Below, piece after piece: positions 48,183-58,600 of a stretch of 64,000 bases of DNA. Source of the stretch: Aaosphaeria pasadenensis (lineage: Eukaryota > Ascomycota > Dothideomycetes > Pleosporales); the NCBI GenBank assembly GCA_022813625.1, contig JAKLMB010000004.1, positions 1,674,001-1,738,000 on the forward strand, written 5' to 3'. The first letter of the stretch is position 1. Each line of letters starts with the position of its first letter. The translations under genes were made by a program, and so were the position numbers. The notes below the pieces were generated by a model. It was not told the DNA's origin. It searched no databases and was given only the letters and a program-made list of their open reading frames with translations.

Positions 48183-48822
48183 TCAAACCATCAAGAACCA
48201 TCCAGCACCAGCAAGTGCGCCAACCGTCCAAACGCCAACAATGGCACCTGCCACCTGACCGAAACTTCCTGGAGTGATCATGGGCGCTGCACCTGGAGAG
48301 CTAGAGCCAGTCGCGGCCGCCGCCTTCGTTTGTCCTGTGCCAGCAGCCGTCGTCGTCGTTTGTCGCGTCTCGGGATCAGTGGGCAAGCCCGTCATCTTGG
48401 CCAGGACTGAGCTCAGACTTTGATAAGCCGAGAGAGGGTCCTTGTATGGCAACGCGGGAGATGTTCCCTTGAGGGGCCCGGAAGTTTCAGTGGGATCCTT
48501 GCAGACGGGAATCTTGTATTCGGTCAGGGTGCCTGCACACTTGGTGCCCTCGCTGGGGAAACTATCAGTACGTGTGCCTATCTCCAAAATGTAGGAGAAG
48601 TTGAACCCACCTGCAGCACCACCCATCGCCACAGTCGTCATAACCCTTGCCGCACAGCGTCTCCGGATCCAAGGACTGACGAGCTGATAATCCATTGCCT
48701 GCCTCCCGACGGTATTGCTGGGCGAATTGAAGTCCATTAGGGAGCGCCACGGATCCTTGAACGGGTTCGGCGGCGGCAGCGACGACGAGTGTCAGGGGGA
48801 GGATGAAGTTGGTGAAATGCAT
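48183..48822 (-). CDS. GPI-anchored cysteine-rich cell-surface protein
   Basis: Two exons (48822-48611 and 48552-48183; intron GTGGGT...CCCCAG, 58 bp) encode 193 residues. A signal peptide (FILPLTLVVAAAAEPVQG) starts the chain. The mature N-half has a compact Cys cluster: CGKGYDDCGDGWCC, then SEGTKCAGT and IPVCKD. A Thr/Ala/Gly-rich stalk follows (TTTTAAGTGQTKAAAATG), typical of O-glycosylated wall proteins. The end has small residues (SSSPGAAP), and then a hydrophobic tail (AGAIVGVWTVGALAGAGWFL), the pattern for GPI attachment. An alternative acceptor 9 bp upstream (TGATAG) would add SFP residues between CC and SEG. The exact role is unknown; a wall-bound surface protein is the likely location. 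Confidence 0.8.
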
Positions 48823-49704
48823 GTTGTTAGAAGATTAAATAGTATTGCTATCGAGATATGGTAAACAAGAATGATCAGATGCTAAGAGGTCGTGGTGATT
48901 CACAGGAAAGGAGCGACAAGGAGATCAATAGATGCAGATGCTGGGGACTTGAAGACATAGCGTGGGCAGTGGAGGTTGTTATTTATATCGTCATTTGATT
49001 TTACACGTCTAGGTACCTAAGTTAAGACAGACGTGCTTCTTCGTTAGCTGCAAGCCATAGTCGATGCTGAAATGACCTACTAGGCCCCCCAAGCCGCATT
49101 TTACCTCTCAGTATCTTCACCGGTCCTAAACGAAACGTACTAAATCCAGACACCTCGTTGAGGAGCGGAAGCCACAGAATGCATATCGACCAGTCAATCA
49201 TTGATGCGACAAAGCTTGGTCTCCGCAATCATGGCAAAAGTTTGTGACTAAAGAACGCTTGTCCACAAATCTAAGCTCTTCTAGGCATGATCAATAAATA
49301 AGCATCAGCCCTGCCTGGAGAATACGAAGGTAGATAGATTGTAGTGTGGCACTAAGAGCACCATTATTGTACCGAAATTGAAGGCACAAGTGCGATGAAA
49401 GCGAGACGGCGAGACGGAATCCAGCCAGTGTCAGCCCCAAATCTCCAGCACTCATTAGCGTCGAGGCCGGGTCAGGGGTAATAACGTCGATCCTCTCGCA
49501 TTTTTGCTGTCAACACGAGGGCCATTCGTACAAGTAGGGTTTTCTGACTGCATGCGAGAAGAATATTGCAGATATTTATGAGAGAGCTGAAGTACTGTAC
49601 TCCGTTAGAACTGTTCACATGCGAGAGGGCCATGAAAATCAATACAATGTAGGCAAGGGGAAAGAATCTATCAGTCGCAATGAATTTATTATTAAACCTA
49701 CCTT

Positions 49705-49730
49705 GGTACCTAATGGAAGGTACCTAATGG
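49705..49730 (+). repeat. 12-bp direct repeat GGTACCTAATGG, two copies
   Basis: Exact copies at 49705-49716 and 49719-49730, two bases apart, in non-coding DNA. Confidence 0.9.
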
Positions 49731-49930
49731 GAGGTTCGTCTCTTTCAGGCTTCAGTTCCAGTGATCAGCATGAAGGTTAACGGCACTACTACCTAGACGC
49801 CTAGACAAGTCTCGAAAGGGAAGGGAATGCGAGGGTTCAAGGGGTAGTCCACGCTATTCTATTTGCTGAATATGGTACGGGGTATACTGTGTAATTCATA
49901 ACTTATAACCAGCGGTTTCCCGCCCTCGTT

Positions 49931-49954
49931 GCGTTTGTGCGTTTGTGCGTTTGT
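49931..49954 (+). repeat. 8-bp tandem repeat GCGTTTGT, three units
   Basis: Three exact head-to-tail copies, followed by GCGG. Non-coding. Confidence 0.9.
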
Positions 49955-50326
49955 GCGGACTTGTACAAGACATGCGCGCCGCGGCGCTGGAGAGCCCTGG
50001 AGGGGTTAGAGTCGGCTGATGTAATCAATCACGTGCGCGCGCGTCATCCCAACCCTCCAGCTACGCCGCTGTCAACTGCTTACTACTGCTGTGCCTCTGT
50101 AGATGTGCAATCGTCTGATACTCAAACTTAATCGACAACTCACCTGCTTTTCATGAGTTTCGATTCTCTCATGGCATTATCTGCGCGTGTACGTTGAATC
50201 CGGTCTTGATTTCGCTCTCCACCTTTTCCTTCAAGAACTGCGGCTGCGGAATCATTCGAAGATCAGCCTCGTGGCAGACTAGACTTTCATCAATTCCAAC
50301 AGGGTCGACACATAAGTGATTCGCTG

Positions 50327-51614
50327 ATGGATTCCACTCGCTCCATCAAGAGGACTTACTCGAGACGGAACATGTCCATGGCTGTCGTGCCCACAGACTC
50401 ACCTGAAAGAGACGACAGCCAGAAACGACACAAAAGGCTCGGTCCATCACCAGCAACGAATCCACCAAAGGAAATCATGCCACCTTCAGCTGCGGGTAGG
50501 AGATTCAAAGGACCAATTTCCTTCGTAGATGCAGACGACGATGATGACCAGGAGGATTCTGTTACGCCTAACACTCACGCTAAGACTACTACATCTATAG
50601 AGCGTGATGCACGGAAAAACATCCCAAAAGCGAAAGAAGTGAAAGATGCGGGTATCATGGTGCCAGAATCGCAGACCTCCTTTGATCAAGATATGACTGA
50701 GGGAGCATCTGTCCCTGGAATTGCCAGCGAACCCAGAGTGACAAACGGAAATCGTGATTCAGGCAAATCGCAAGCACACGAATCTCGTGTGAGTGATAGA
50801 CCGAAGCTGCTAAAGTTCTCGTTGGCTTGTCAAGCTTCGTTGCAGAAGCAGTATCTTGCTCAATCTTCACCGCCTCCAAGACACAACGTCCGGCGTAGGA
50901 GACTCAGCGACACTTCAATGGCCGCTCAAATGTTTGTTGACTCGTGCTGCCCGGTGGCTTTTGAGGATACTGATACCCTTTAGATGGAAACGGAATCAGG
51001 AAGAGTCTTATTTCCTTAGACTGCCAGTAGAGATCAGAACCCATATCTATGATATTCTACTTGCAAATAAGACTATCGCTGTGCGTCACACACCATTCAC
51101 CAAAAGCATCCCCTTTCGTTATTACGCAGAGGCGTACGAGGATGCTTCTTCTGGAGCTGTACAACAGCCTGCGGGACCAAGCAAGATGACCCTGCTCAGT
51201 GCTGTTTCCCGACAAATGCACCAGGAAACTGCCCTCATGCCGTTCCAGTCCAACCGATGGCTTTTCGCTACCCAGCTCGTCATGTGTAAGTGTTCCGCAA
51301 TAGAACAACATCAGATAGTGCTCAAACTAGCTGCACCAAAGGGATAAGACTGAGAATGTTTAGATAATTACCTATACCACCTCAAGCACCTGTCACGATC
51401 ACAGATGTCAGCTATTAAGCAGCTCGTAGTCCTTTCAGAGCGCCTCGATCCAAATTTACTGGATCTGCTCAAAGGTTTGAAGGGCCTCAGGGTAGTGCAT
51501 TTCGAAACTCTTGACAACACATTCTCATTGATACGTACAAGCTATACCGTCGAGCGCGACGGCGAAGAGGTCGCGCTCGTCAGGGAGCCGCTGCACTTAT
51601 TGAAAAGGTATTAG
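50327..51614 (+). CDS. protein with disordered N-terminus and fungal F-box-like domain
   Basis: Three exons (50327-50931, 50984-51285, 51364-51614) encode 385 residues. Residues 1-200 are charged and disordered, with RRNMSMAVV, an aspartate run DADDDDDQED and basic patches (KRHKRLG, RRRRLSD) that could be nuclear localisation signals. After the first intron (GTTTGT...TTTAG) comes ESYFLRLPVEIRTHIYDILL, an F-box-like start common in fungal 2EXR/F-box-type proteins, followed by LLSAVSRQMHQET and the helix YLYHLKHLSRSQM restored by the second splice. The C-terminus (LLKGLKGLRVVHFE) resembles a leucine-rich strand. Molecular role unknown; a substrate adaptor is one option. The first intron has a weak donor, so the N-terminal join is less certain than the second. 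Confidence 0.65.
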
Positions 51615-52541
51615 CATTGCAGACAAGGATTGCGCAGTTAGCTGCTTCAGCCATGTGGTACAGAAAAAGTGATATTGAAATGACACTCATCCGTTCAATG
51701 CTCCTCTTAGAGGTTGACAGGATGGTATATGAATCGTAGCCGCGTCTAAGATCGCTTCTTGTCTGGCGAGGGGTGCGAGTAATGCGGTTCTAAATGGAGA
51801 AATTGAATTCGAACGAGATACATGAGGAGTTACCGGGCGTTACATGGTATGAGAAAAAATTAATGAACTGAAAGTCTATTAGAGTAATGATTATGCTGAG
51901 AGAGCGGGATGGACAAAATAAAATGACATCTGGGGGAGTACCGGTTCCTTAATTAGCTTGATATTCCGTTGTTGCTGCAACGATCCACACCACCCTATGC
52001 GTCGCTGCAATGTCTAACGTGTTTCCTGTCATGAATAGACTTATGACATCAGTTCTAATTACAGTATAGCCATCTCAGTTCCCACGTGTTGATGAGTGAT
52101 TGTTCAGGAGCCTACTTACCAGACTAAGGTCGGCTCGGGTCAGGCATTACATGTAGGCAGTCCAGCATCACTTGGACTAGCCTATGTTCTAATCGAGGCC
52201 AAGTTTAAGAGGGAGAGCGGAATCGACAACACTACTGGATGAAGGGAAGTAGATCCAGAGATTTTACATCGGGGGCGAGCTGAAGTAGCACACAATGGCC
52301 AAGGCGTAAGAAGGGTTGGAAATTCTTTCGCTAACGATACGATGAAGCTCGGGATTTATAAGATAGGGTGACCGGTCGATAGAGTTGGTCTTAAACGATG
52401 AGTATAGACGACATGGCTGTGAAAAGAGAAGCGAGGGCAGTCACTGCGAAAAGGAATTGTACACCAATATGACCTCCATACAAATTTCTTAGTCTGTACT
52501 TTTGCAGAGCACACACTATCTGTATGTATTACAATAATTCT
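51615..52541. other. intergenic, nothing recognised
   Basis: About 0.9 kb holding the 3' ends of two convergent genes. No repeat or further gene seen. Confidence 0.5.
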
Positions 52542-53393
52542 TCACGCCTTGCCTGTCGATCCGAGCATGTCGCAACATGATTCTACTGCCTTCTGCATTC
52601 TCAATGTCGCCTCTTCAATGACACTCGTGAATGGAGCCTTATTCGATTTCTCCTCCCAAACATCCTGGCAAGGATTGTTCAAAACCTTGTTGATGTTGAT
52701 CTTGCTGACTCCGTGGCCAATGCATCTCTGGAAGATCTCCGTTGTAAAGGGGTCTGCGCCGTGAAGCACTAGTCTAACTTGATCACCGACAGCCTGCTTG
52801 ATGGACTCAAGTCTATCGTATTCAAGCTGGATGCCTCGCGGCCCATAGTTGCCGTGGACGTTGCCAAAAGATGGTGCCAGCCAATCAATACCGCAATCCA
52901 CAAATCTCTGCGCCTCTTCAGGCGTCGTCAAGAGCGATTCGAGATCCTCTGTGTCTCCAACCCCGTCCTCTCCACCCACGATCCTCCCTGGCTCGGCCTC
53001 GCAGGCAATGCCCCTGTCGTGACAATATTTTGTCAACTCAGTGGTGAGCCTCAAATTCTCCTCTTTCTCGTAATGGCTCATGTCAATCATGATGCTGTCG
53101 AAACCGCCCATGTCTGCTGCTCTTTTGACAATCTCCGGGTCTTGCGCGTGGTCGAGGTGCACAGTAACAGGCACGGAAGCATTGCGCGCTGCTTCTGCCG
53201 CCAAATGCACAAGACATGAGCCTGCGTAGTGGATTGCCCAGGGAAAGAGTAAGATCATGGCAGGCGATTTCTTAGCTTCTGCTGCGCGGACGGTGGCGAG
53301 AATACCTTCGGTATTGTAACAGCACATCGCAGGTATGCCATAGTTTTCACTCTGGGCCTTGTTGACCAAAGGTATCGCGCGGTTTGACTCCAT
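52542..53393 (-). CDS. class II (zinc) ketose-bisphosphate aldolase
   Basis: A single exon of 283 residues, the usual length for the tagatose/fructose-bisphosphate aldolase (GatY/KbaY-like) subgroup. Catalytic Asp81 and zinc-binding His82 lie in TVHLDHAQD; the other zinc ligands are His180 (GNVHGNYG) and His211 (VLHGADP). EAEPGRIVGGEDG is the mobile loop with an acidic residue, and ININKVLNN near residue 235 is the phosphate site. It splits a ketose bisphosphate or related sugar phosphate into dihydroxyacetone phosphate and an aldehyde. It differs from the glycolytic fungal enzyme, which is longer, so a catabolic side pathway is likely. It is divergent from a beta-hydroxyacid dehydrogenase gene. 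Confidence 0.92.
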   Translation of the reverse strand: MESNRAIPLVNKAQSENYGIPAMCCYNTEGILATVRAAEAKKSPAMILLFPWAIHYAGSCLVHLAAEAARNASVPVTVHLDHAQDPEIVKRAADMGGFDSIMIDMSHYEKEENLRLTTELTKYCHDRGIACEAEPGRIVGGEDGVGDTEDLESLLTTPEEAQRFVDCGIDWLAPSFGNVHGNYGPRGIQLEYDRLESIKQAVGDQVRLVLHGADPFTTEIFQRCIGHGVSKININKVLNNPCQDVWEEKSNKAPFTSVIEEATLRMQKAVESCCDMLGSTGKA

Positions 53394-54080
53394 TTTCGTA
53401 GCGAGATGAGCCGATTTGGTGAGATGTGAGGGTCTTCGAAGTCAGGAGCTGTTCAATCAATTGGAAAAGATGAACGAGTTCGCCGTTATGACAAAACTAG
53501 AAATATCTAACCAATTATTAGTGGACAGGAAGAAACGGAGAGCGGCTTGTGGGCATCCCACGCTGATGGAAGCTCGATTCCGGGGTTCCTTTTTAGGCGT
53601 CGCTTGTCTTCCATTACGCCGCCCAACATGACGTTTCGGTGGGACATTTGCCGGCGGAAGCTACCCCACCACCTGATTCCTTCCTAGTGCGGGGGCACCT
53701 TCGACTCTTCATGAGGGTTGAACTCGACTTTTGCCGGCAGAGGGCTCCGCTTGAAAATGCCGCCTCATATGCGGAAGAGGCATTTTTTGCTTCAGCAATT
53801 CCTCAACGATCGGATGTTTCGATAATAGAAACTTGAAGAGTGGGCAGAGCTTTCGGATGTCCTAATATGTCCATCCTATATTAGTAGGTTCGAGATACGG
53901 TCTCTTTGCCCACTTTCCGATTCATCGGAATAGTACAAGACCGAATTAGCACCGCAACTATCCCACCTCATGACACTTGTAGTCAGCCGACGCGGGTTGG
54001 CATTTAGGTAGTTCATTCGAAGCCTGAGTTCATTCTTCCATCTTCAATCCCCTTTTGCCCCATCCTTCACACGTCCAACA
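53394..54080. promoter_or_regulatory. divergent promoter of aldolase and dehydrogenase genes
   Basis: 687 bp between divergent starts. It holds two matches to the fungal carbon-repressor CreA consensus SYGGRG: GTGGGG (minus strand, 53664-53669) and GCGGGG (53689-53694). GCCGGC-centred motifs recur at 53650 and 53732. Repression by glucose is an inference. Confidence 0.4.
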
Positions 54081-55442
54081 ATGTCTTCCAAACCAGCCAT
54101 TGGCTTTGCCGGCCTGGGAGCCATGGGCTTCGGCATGGCAACGAATCTCGTCAAGCAAGGATATGCTGTGACTGGTTTCGATGTTTATGCACCAACTCTT
54201 GAGAAGTTTAAAGCAGCGGGAGGAGTGCCTTCCACTTCACTCGCCGAATCCGCGAGGGACAAACCGTTCTATATTGTAATGGTAGCAACTGCTCAGCAAG
54301 CCCAGGCAGCTCTTTTCGAAAGTCCAGATGGCGGAATCGTATCCGCCTTGCCAAAAGATGCAACACTGCTGCTTTGCTCTACAGTTCCAAGTGCGTATGC
54401 ACAGGGTGTAGAGAAGCAATTGAAGGATGTCGGCAGAGACGACATATTCTTTATCGACGCACCTGTATCGGGAGGCGCCATTCGAGCTGCTGAAGGTACG
54501 CTGTCGATCATGGCCGGCGCATCATCTGCTGCTTTCCAGAAGGGCCAATGGCTTCTGGAAGAGATGTCGGCTCCTAAGAAACTCTTCATCGTTGAGGGAG
54601 GCATTGGTGCTGGAAGTAATATGAAGATGGCACATCAAGTCCTCGCGGCTATACAGATTTTGGCTTTGAGCGAAGGCTTCGGGTTTGGAGCTAGGCTCGG
54701 CCTCAATGGCAAAGATATTAGAGAAGCAGTGATCGGTAGTGAGGCATGGAGCTGGATGTTTGAGAATCGAAGTACAAGAACGTTAACAGAAGACTATTTT
54801 CCTGGTGCAAGTGCTGTAACGATCATTCTCAAGGACACTGTAAGCTCGATTATCCCTTTCATCCTATGATTTGGATACTAACAGGGAGTCAAGAGCATAA
54901 TAACTTCTACAGCACGCCTGGTCAATTTCCCCGCCTCCCTGAGCACCATCGCGGAACAGGTATATTTCTCAGCAGTCGACCGAGGCTGGGGAGCGAACGA
55001 CGATGCCGGACTTGTACGTCTGTGGACTTCTGAACCGGTTGCCAACATTCAGAGCACGTTATCGGATGAGGATAAAAAGGCGAAGATTGATCTAGTCATC
55101 AGTCTCTTGACAGGTATTCATCTTGTCGCAGCTGCTGAGAGCATTGCATTCGCGAAACACGTCGGACTACCATTGGCGCAGTTATACGAATTGGCTGTAG
55201 ATGCTGCAGGTGGGAGCGCGATGTTCAAATCCCTCGGCCCCAACATCATTGAGATTTTGGAAGGAAAGGGAGGCGATACATCAAGTTTGAATAGCCATTT
55301 GAACAGATTGAAGGAGGCAGTCGGTGCAGCACAGAGCATCAAGAGTCCAGTCTACCTCGGTAGCGGTGCACTCAATCTCTTGGTCGCTGCTGGCAAGGAA
55401 TTGACATTAGCAGAGTTGCTGAAACTCTATACTGTAAATTAG
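54081..55442 (+). CDS. beta-hydroxyacid dehydrogenase, 3-hydroxyisobutyrate/L-threonate dehydrogenase-like
   Basis: Two exons (54081-54839 and 54885-55442; 45-bp intron GTAAGC...ACAG with ACTAAC branch point) encode 438 residues. The N-terminal domain has GFAGLGAMGFGMA (cofactor loop, Gly11-Gly16), FDVY with Asp34 selecting NAD, APVSGG (127-132, substrate site) and catalytic Lys182 in GSNMKMAHQ. The second half is a long helical domain, larger than in ordinary 3-hydroxyisobutyrate dehydrogenase (about 300 residues), with two similar helical parts as in four-carbon sugar-acid dehydrogenases. It oxidises a 2- or 3-hydroxy acid. Divergent pairing with a class II aldolase suggests a joint role in sugar-acid breakdown. 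Confidence 0.88.
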
Positions 55443-55690
55443 TAAATATCACACGAAATTATCTTGTTGCGGACAATGAGTAGTAGCTATGTAAATGCAT
55501 CCTTTCGCAGGAAACCAAGAGCAAGAAACAGTCAGACGTCATCTTGGCAGCCATTCCTTTTTAGTTTAGACACGCCGCGAGTTCACGTCATCAACGCGAA
55601 GTCACAAGGCAGCCAGCAACTGTCTCAGCGATTAGGAACCGCACTCTTCCACGAGCTGTGGTCGATGGTTGCTCGTCATTTCACGTCGCC

Positions 55691-58600
55691 ATGGGTGTCA
55701 CTGGTCTCTGGACCGTTCTTCAGCCCTGTGCGCGACCCATCCGAATCGAAACGTTGAACAAGAAGCGTCTTGCTGTAGATGCCTCCATCTGGATCTATCA
55801 GTTTCTCAAAGCTGTCCGCGATAAGGAAGGCAATGCCCTGCGCAACAGCCATATCGTTGGCTTCTTTCGACGAATATGCAAACTCCTCTTCTTCGGGATC
55901 AAGCCAGTATTTGTATTCGACGGCGGCGCACCAGTGCTGAAGCGACAGACGATCAGTAACCGTAAATCGAGACGTGAAGGCCGACGCGAGGATGCTGTCC
56001 GAACGGCTGGGAAGTTGTTGGCAATACAAATGCAGCGCGCAGCTGAGGAGGAGGAGAAAAGGAGGAAAGAGACAGCTCGGGAACGCCGGGATGAACCCGA
56101 GGAAGAGATACCAGAGAATCTAGTATATGCCGAGGAGGTCGCGCAAACGGAACAAGAACGGCTTGCCAATCGCACTTTCAAGAGGAAAGATCAATATCAT
56201 CTACCTGACCTGGGAACCTCCATTGCGGAGATGGGTGGACAAAATGATCCAAGGATCATGTCATTGGAAGAACTCGAAGAGTATGCCAGACAATTCGATC
56301 GAGGAGAGGACATCAATGTCTACGATTTCTCCAAGATCGATTTCGATAGTCCCTTCTTTGTGAGCCTACCCGCTTCTGACCGATACAACATCCTCAATGC
56401 CGCTCGATTGAGGAGTCGGTTGAGGATGGGATACTCAAAAGAACAGCTAGATATCATGTTTCCAGACAGAATGGCGTTCTCGAAATTTCAGATTGAGCGA
56501 GTCCGGGAACGAAATGAACTGACACAGCGATTGATGAATCTTAATGGCATGTCAGATGATGCAATGTTTGGGAACAATGCTGTAAATCGCGTCGCTGGCG
56601 AGAAGGGCAGAGAATATGTACTTGTCAAAAATGACGGTGTGGAGGGCGGGTGGGCCTTGGGAGTAGTAACCAACAAAGATGAAGGTAAAGCAGACAAGCC
56701 TATAGACGTGGATCGAAGTTCACCACCCGAATTTAAGGAAGAAGATTGGGAGGACGAGGATGATTTTGAAGATGTTCCAATCGAAGGTCTAAACAGACTA
56801 CCAAAGCCTAAAGCTGGTGCATCAGAGAAAGACAAAGAGGGTCGGGAGTTCATTTCTAGAGAGCTGGCGAAGCGCAGGCAGCGATTCTACCAATCAAGAA
56901 AGAGGGGATCTACAAAGCCTAAGCCAAGGAGAGTCGAACAGCCCGAACAAGATCCCGATTCGCTCTTTCTTGCAGACGATACACAAGCGGCGGAATGGGA
57001 GCATGTGCCAGATGACAATGAAGACGACCTTTTCGAAGAAGCCGGCGACAATGAAGAGGATGAGCAGCTAAGGAAAGCCATTGCGCTATCTCTCGGCAGG
57101 CAGGACGGAGAGCCAGCAGATCAATCAGATGACTCAGAAGAGGATATATATGGAGAAGTCTTCCAGCAAGAGCGAGTTGAAGAACCCGCTCCTTTTTCCG
57201 GCAAAGGTTCGGGCCTAGCCATCGCAAGAATGGCAAATCAGCGGAGTAGTAAACTTGCCCCAACAGGTCCATTCAACGGAAGCGATAGTGAGGATGATGA
57301 CATGGATCTGCAAGCTGCATTGGCAGAATCGAGGAGATCGAAGAGAACCACTTCTGCGAAGCGACCAAGCTCAAGATCGCCGGTAGCAGTACACTCACCA
57401 ACGCCCAAGCCAGCCCACAAGCCCACGAATGCAGCTGGTTTCGACGGACCCTTGCCATTTGAAAGGCTAAATCTTGGGAACTCGATACTGGGGAAAAAGA
57501 AGATGGAAAAGATAGAGCAAGAGACGGCTGGCGGCTTCGAGAAAAAGCAAGAGCGAGGAAAGAAGGAAAAGGCTGAGCCACTTCCACCTTGGTTCCAAGG
57601 TGAACGGGATATGAGAGATGATTTGACTGCACAGAGGGAAGAGGAACGGCAAAGCTGGGAACAAGCACGCAAAGAAGAAGAGACACACTTTCAATTTCAG
57701 GAAGTCCCACGACTGAGAAAACAGGACACTCGTGAGGTCATAGACCTTGACGGCCCATCGTCTCATGAAAAGCAAAGAGAGCCCATCACGATACAGTCAG
57801 ATGGAGAGGAAGACATCGAAGCTGTGATCACTGTCGATCCAAACGTTCGCATGGGTGATCTGGCTGAAAAGGTCCGAGCTGAATCACCGAAACCATCGCC
57901 AGAGGCCCCGAAGATTCAGCCCACTCAACCATTCGAACAAGAGTCGGATGACGAACCAATCGACTGGTCTGAAAGCGAGCCAGATCTTGACAGGTCTCTA
58001 CATCAGCAATCAAAGTCAACCGGTGTCACCGAGCTTGAAGCGGCGGGTGCAAAGTCACCATCCCCCGTGTTTGAAGATGTACCTGTTGGAGAAGGGAGAA
58101 CCGATGTTGAGCTTCCGAAATCCCCGTCGCCCGAGTTTGAGGATGTTCCTCTTCAAGCCAATTCGACTCAGCTTCCGAGGCGTGAGCCATCCCCCATAGA
58201 GCTGCAAGGTGCTGCAGATCTTGAGGTTGCCGTTGTTACTCCGCGAGATGGACTTGCTGACGACAATGCGCCATTGGAGCTTCCTGACGATGAGTCCGAC
58301 CAATACTCGGACCCAGAAGACGCGGAGCTCTTCGCGTCCCTAGCTGCAGAAGCTGAAGAACATGCACGATTTGCGCAGGAGCTCAACAATGCCCAGACCA
58401 CGCGGATCGACTTCAACGAGGAATTAAAGCAACTTCGCGCTCAACAAAAGAAAGATCGCAGGGATGCCGACGAAGTCACACAAACAATGATCGCTGAGTG
58501 CCAGCATCTATTAACACTCTTCGGCCTACCTTACATCACAGCACCTATGGAAGCCGAAGCTCAATGCGCGGAGCTCGTACACCTCGGCCTCGTCGACGGT

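Larger units (their letters stand above)
48823..50326. other. intergenic with short direct repeats
   Basis: Contains the 14-bp-spaced GGTACCTAATGG pair (49705-49730) and the 8-bp repeat at 49931-49954. No gene is supported; short frames are unrelated to known families. Confidence 0.5.

Noticed and set aside
57238..57775. Three minus-strand frames of 100-145 codons inside Rad2
   Set aside because: They lie opposite the continuous Rad2 exon, are low complexity and have no family resemblance.
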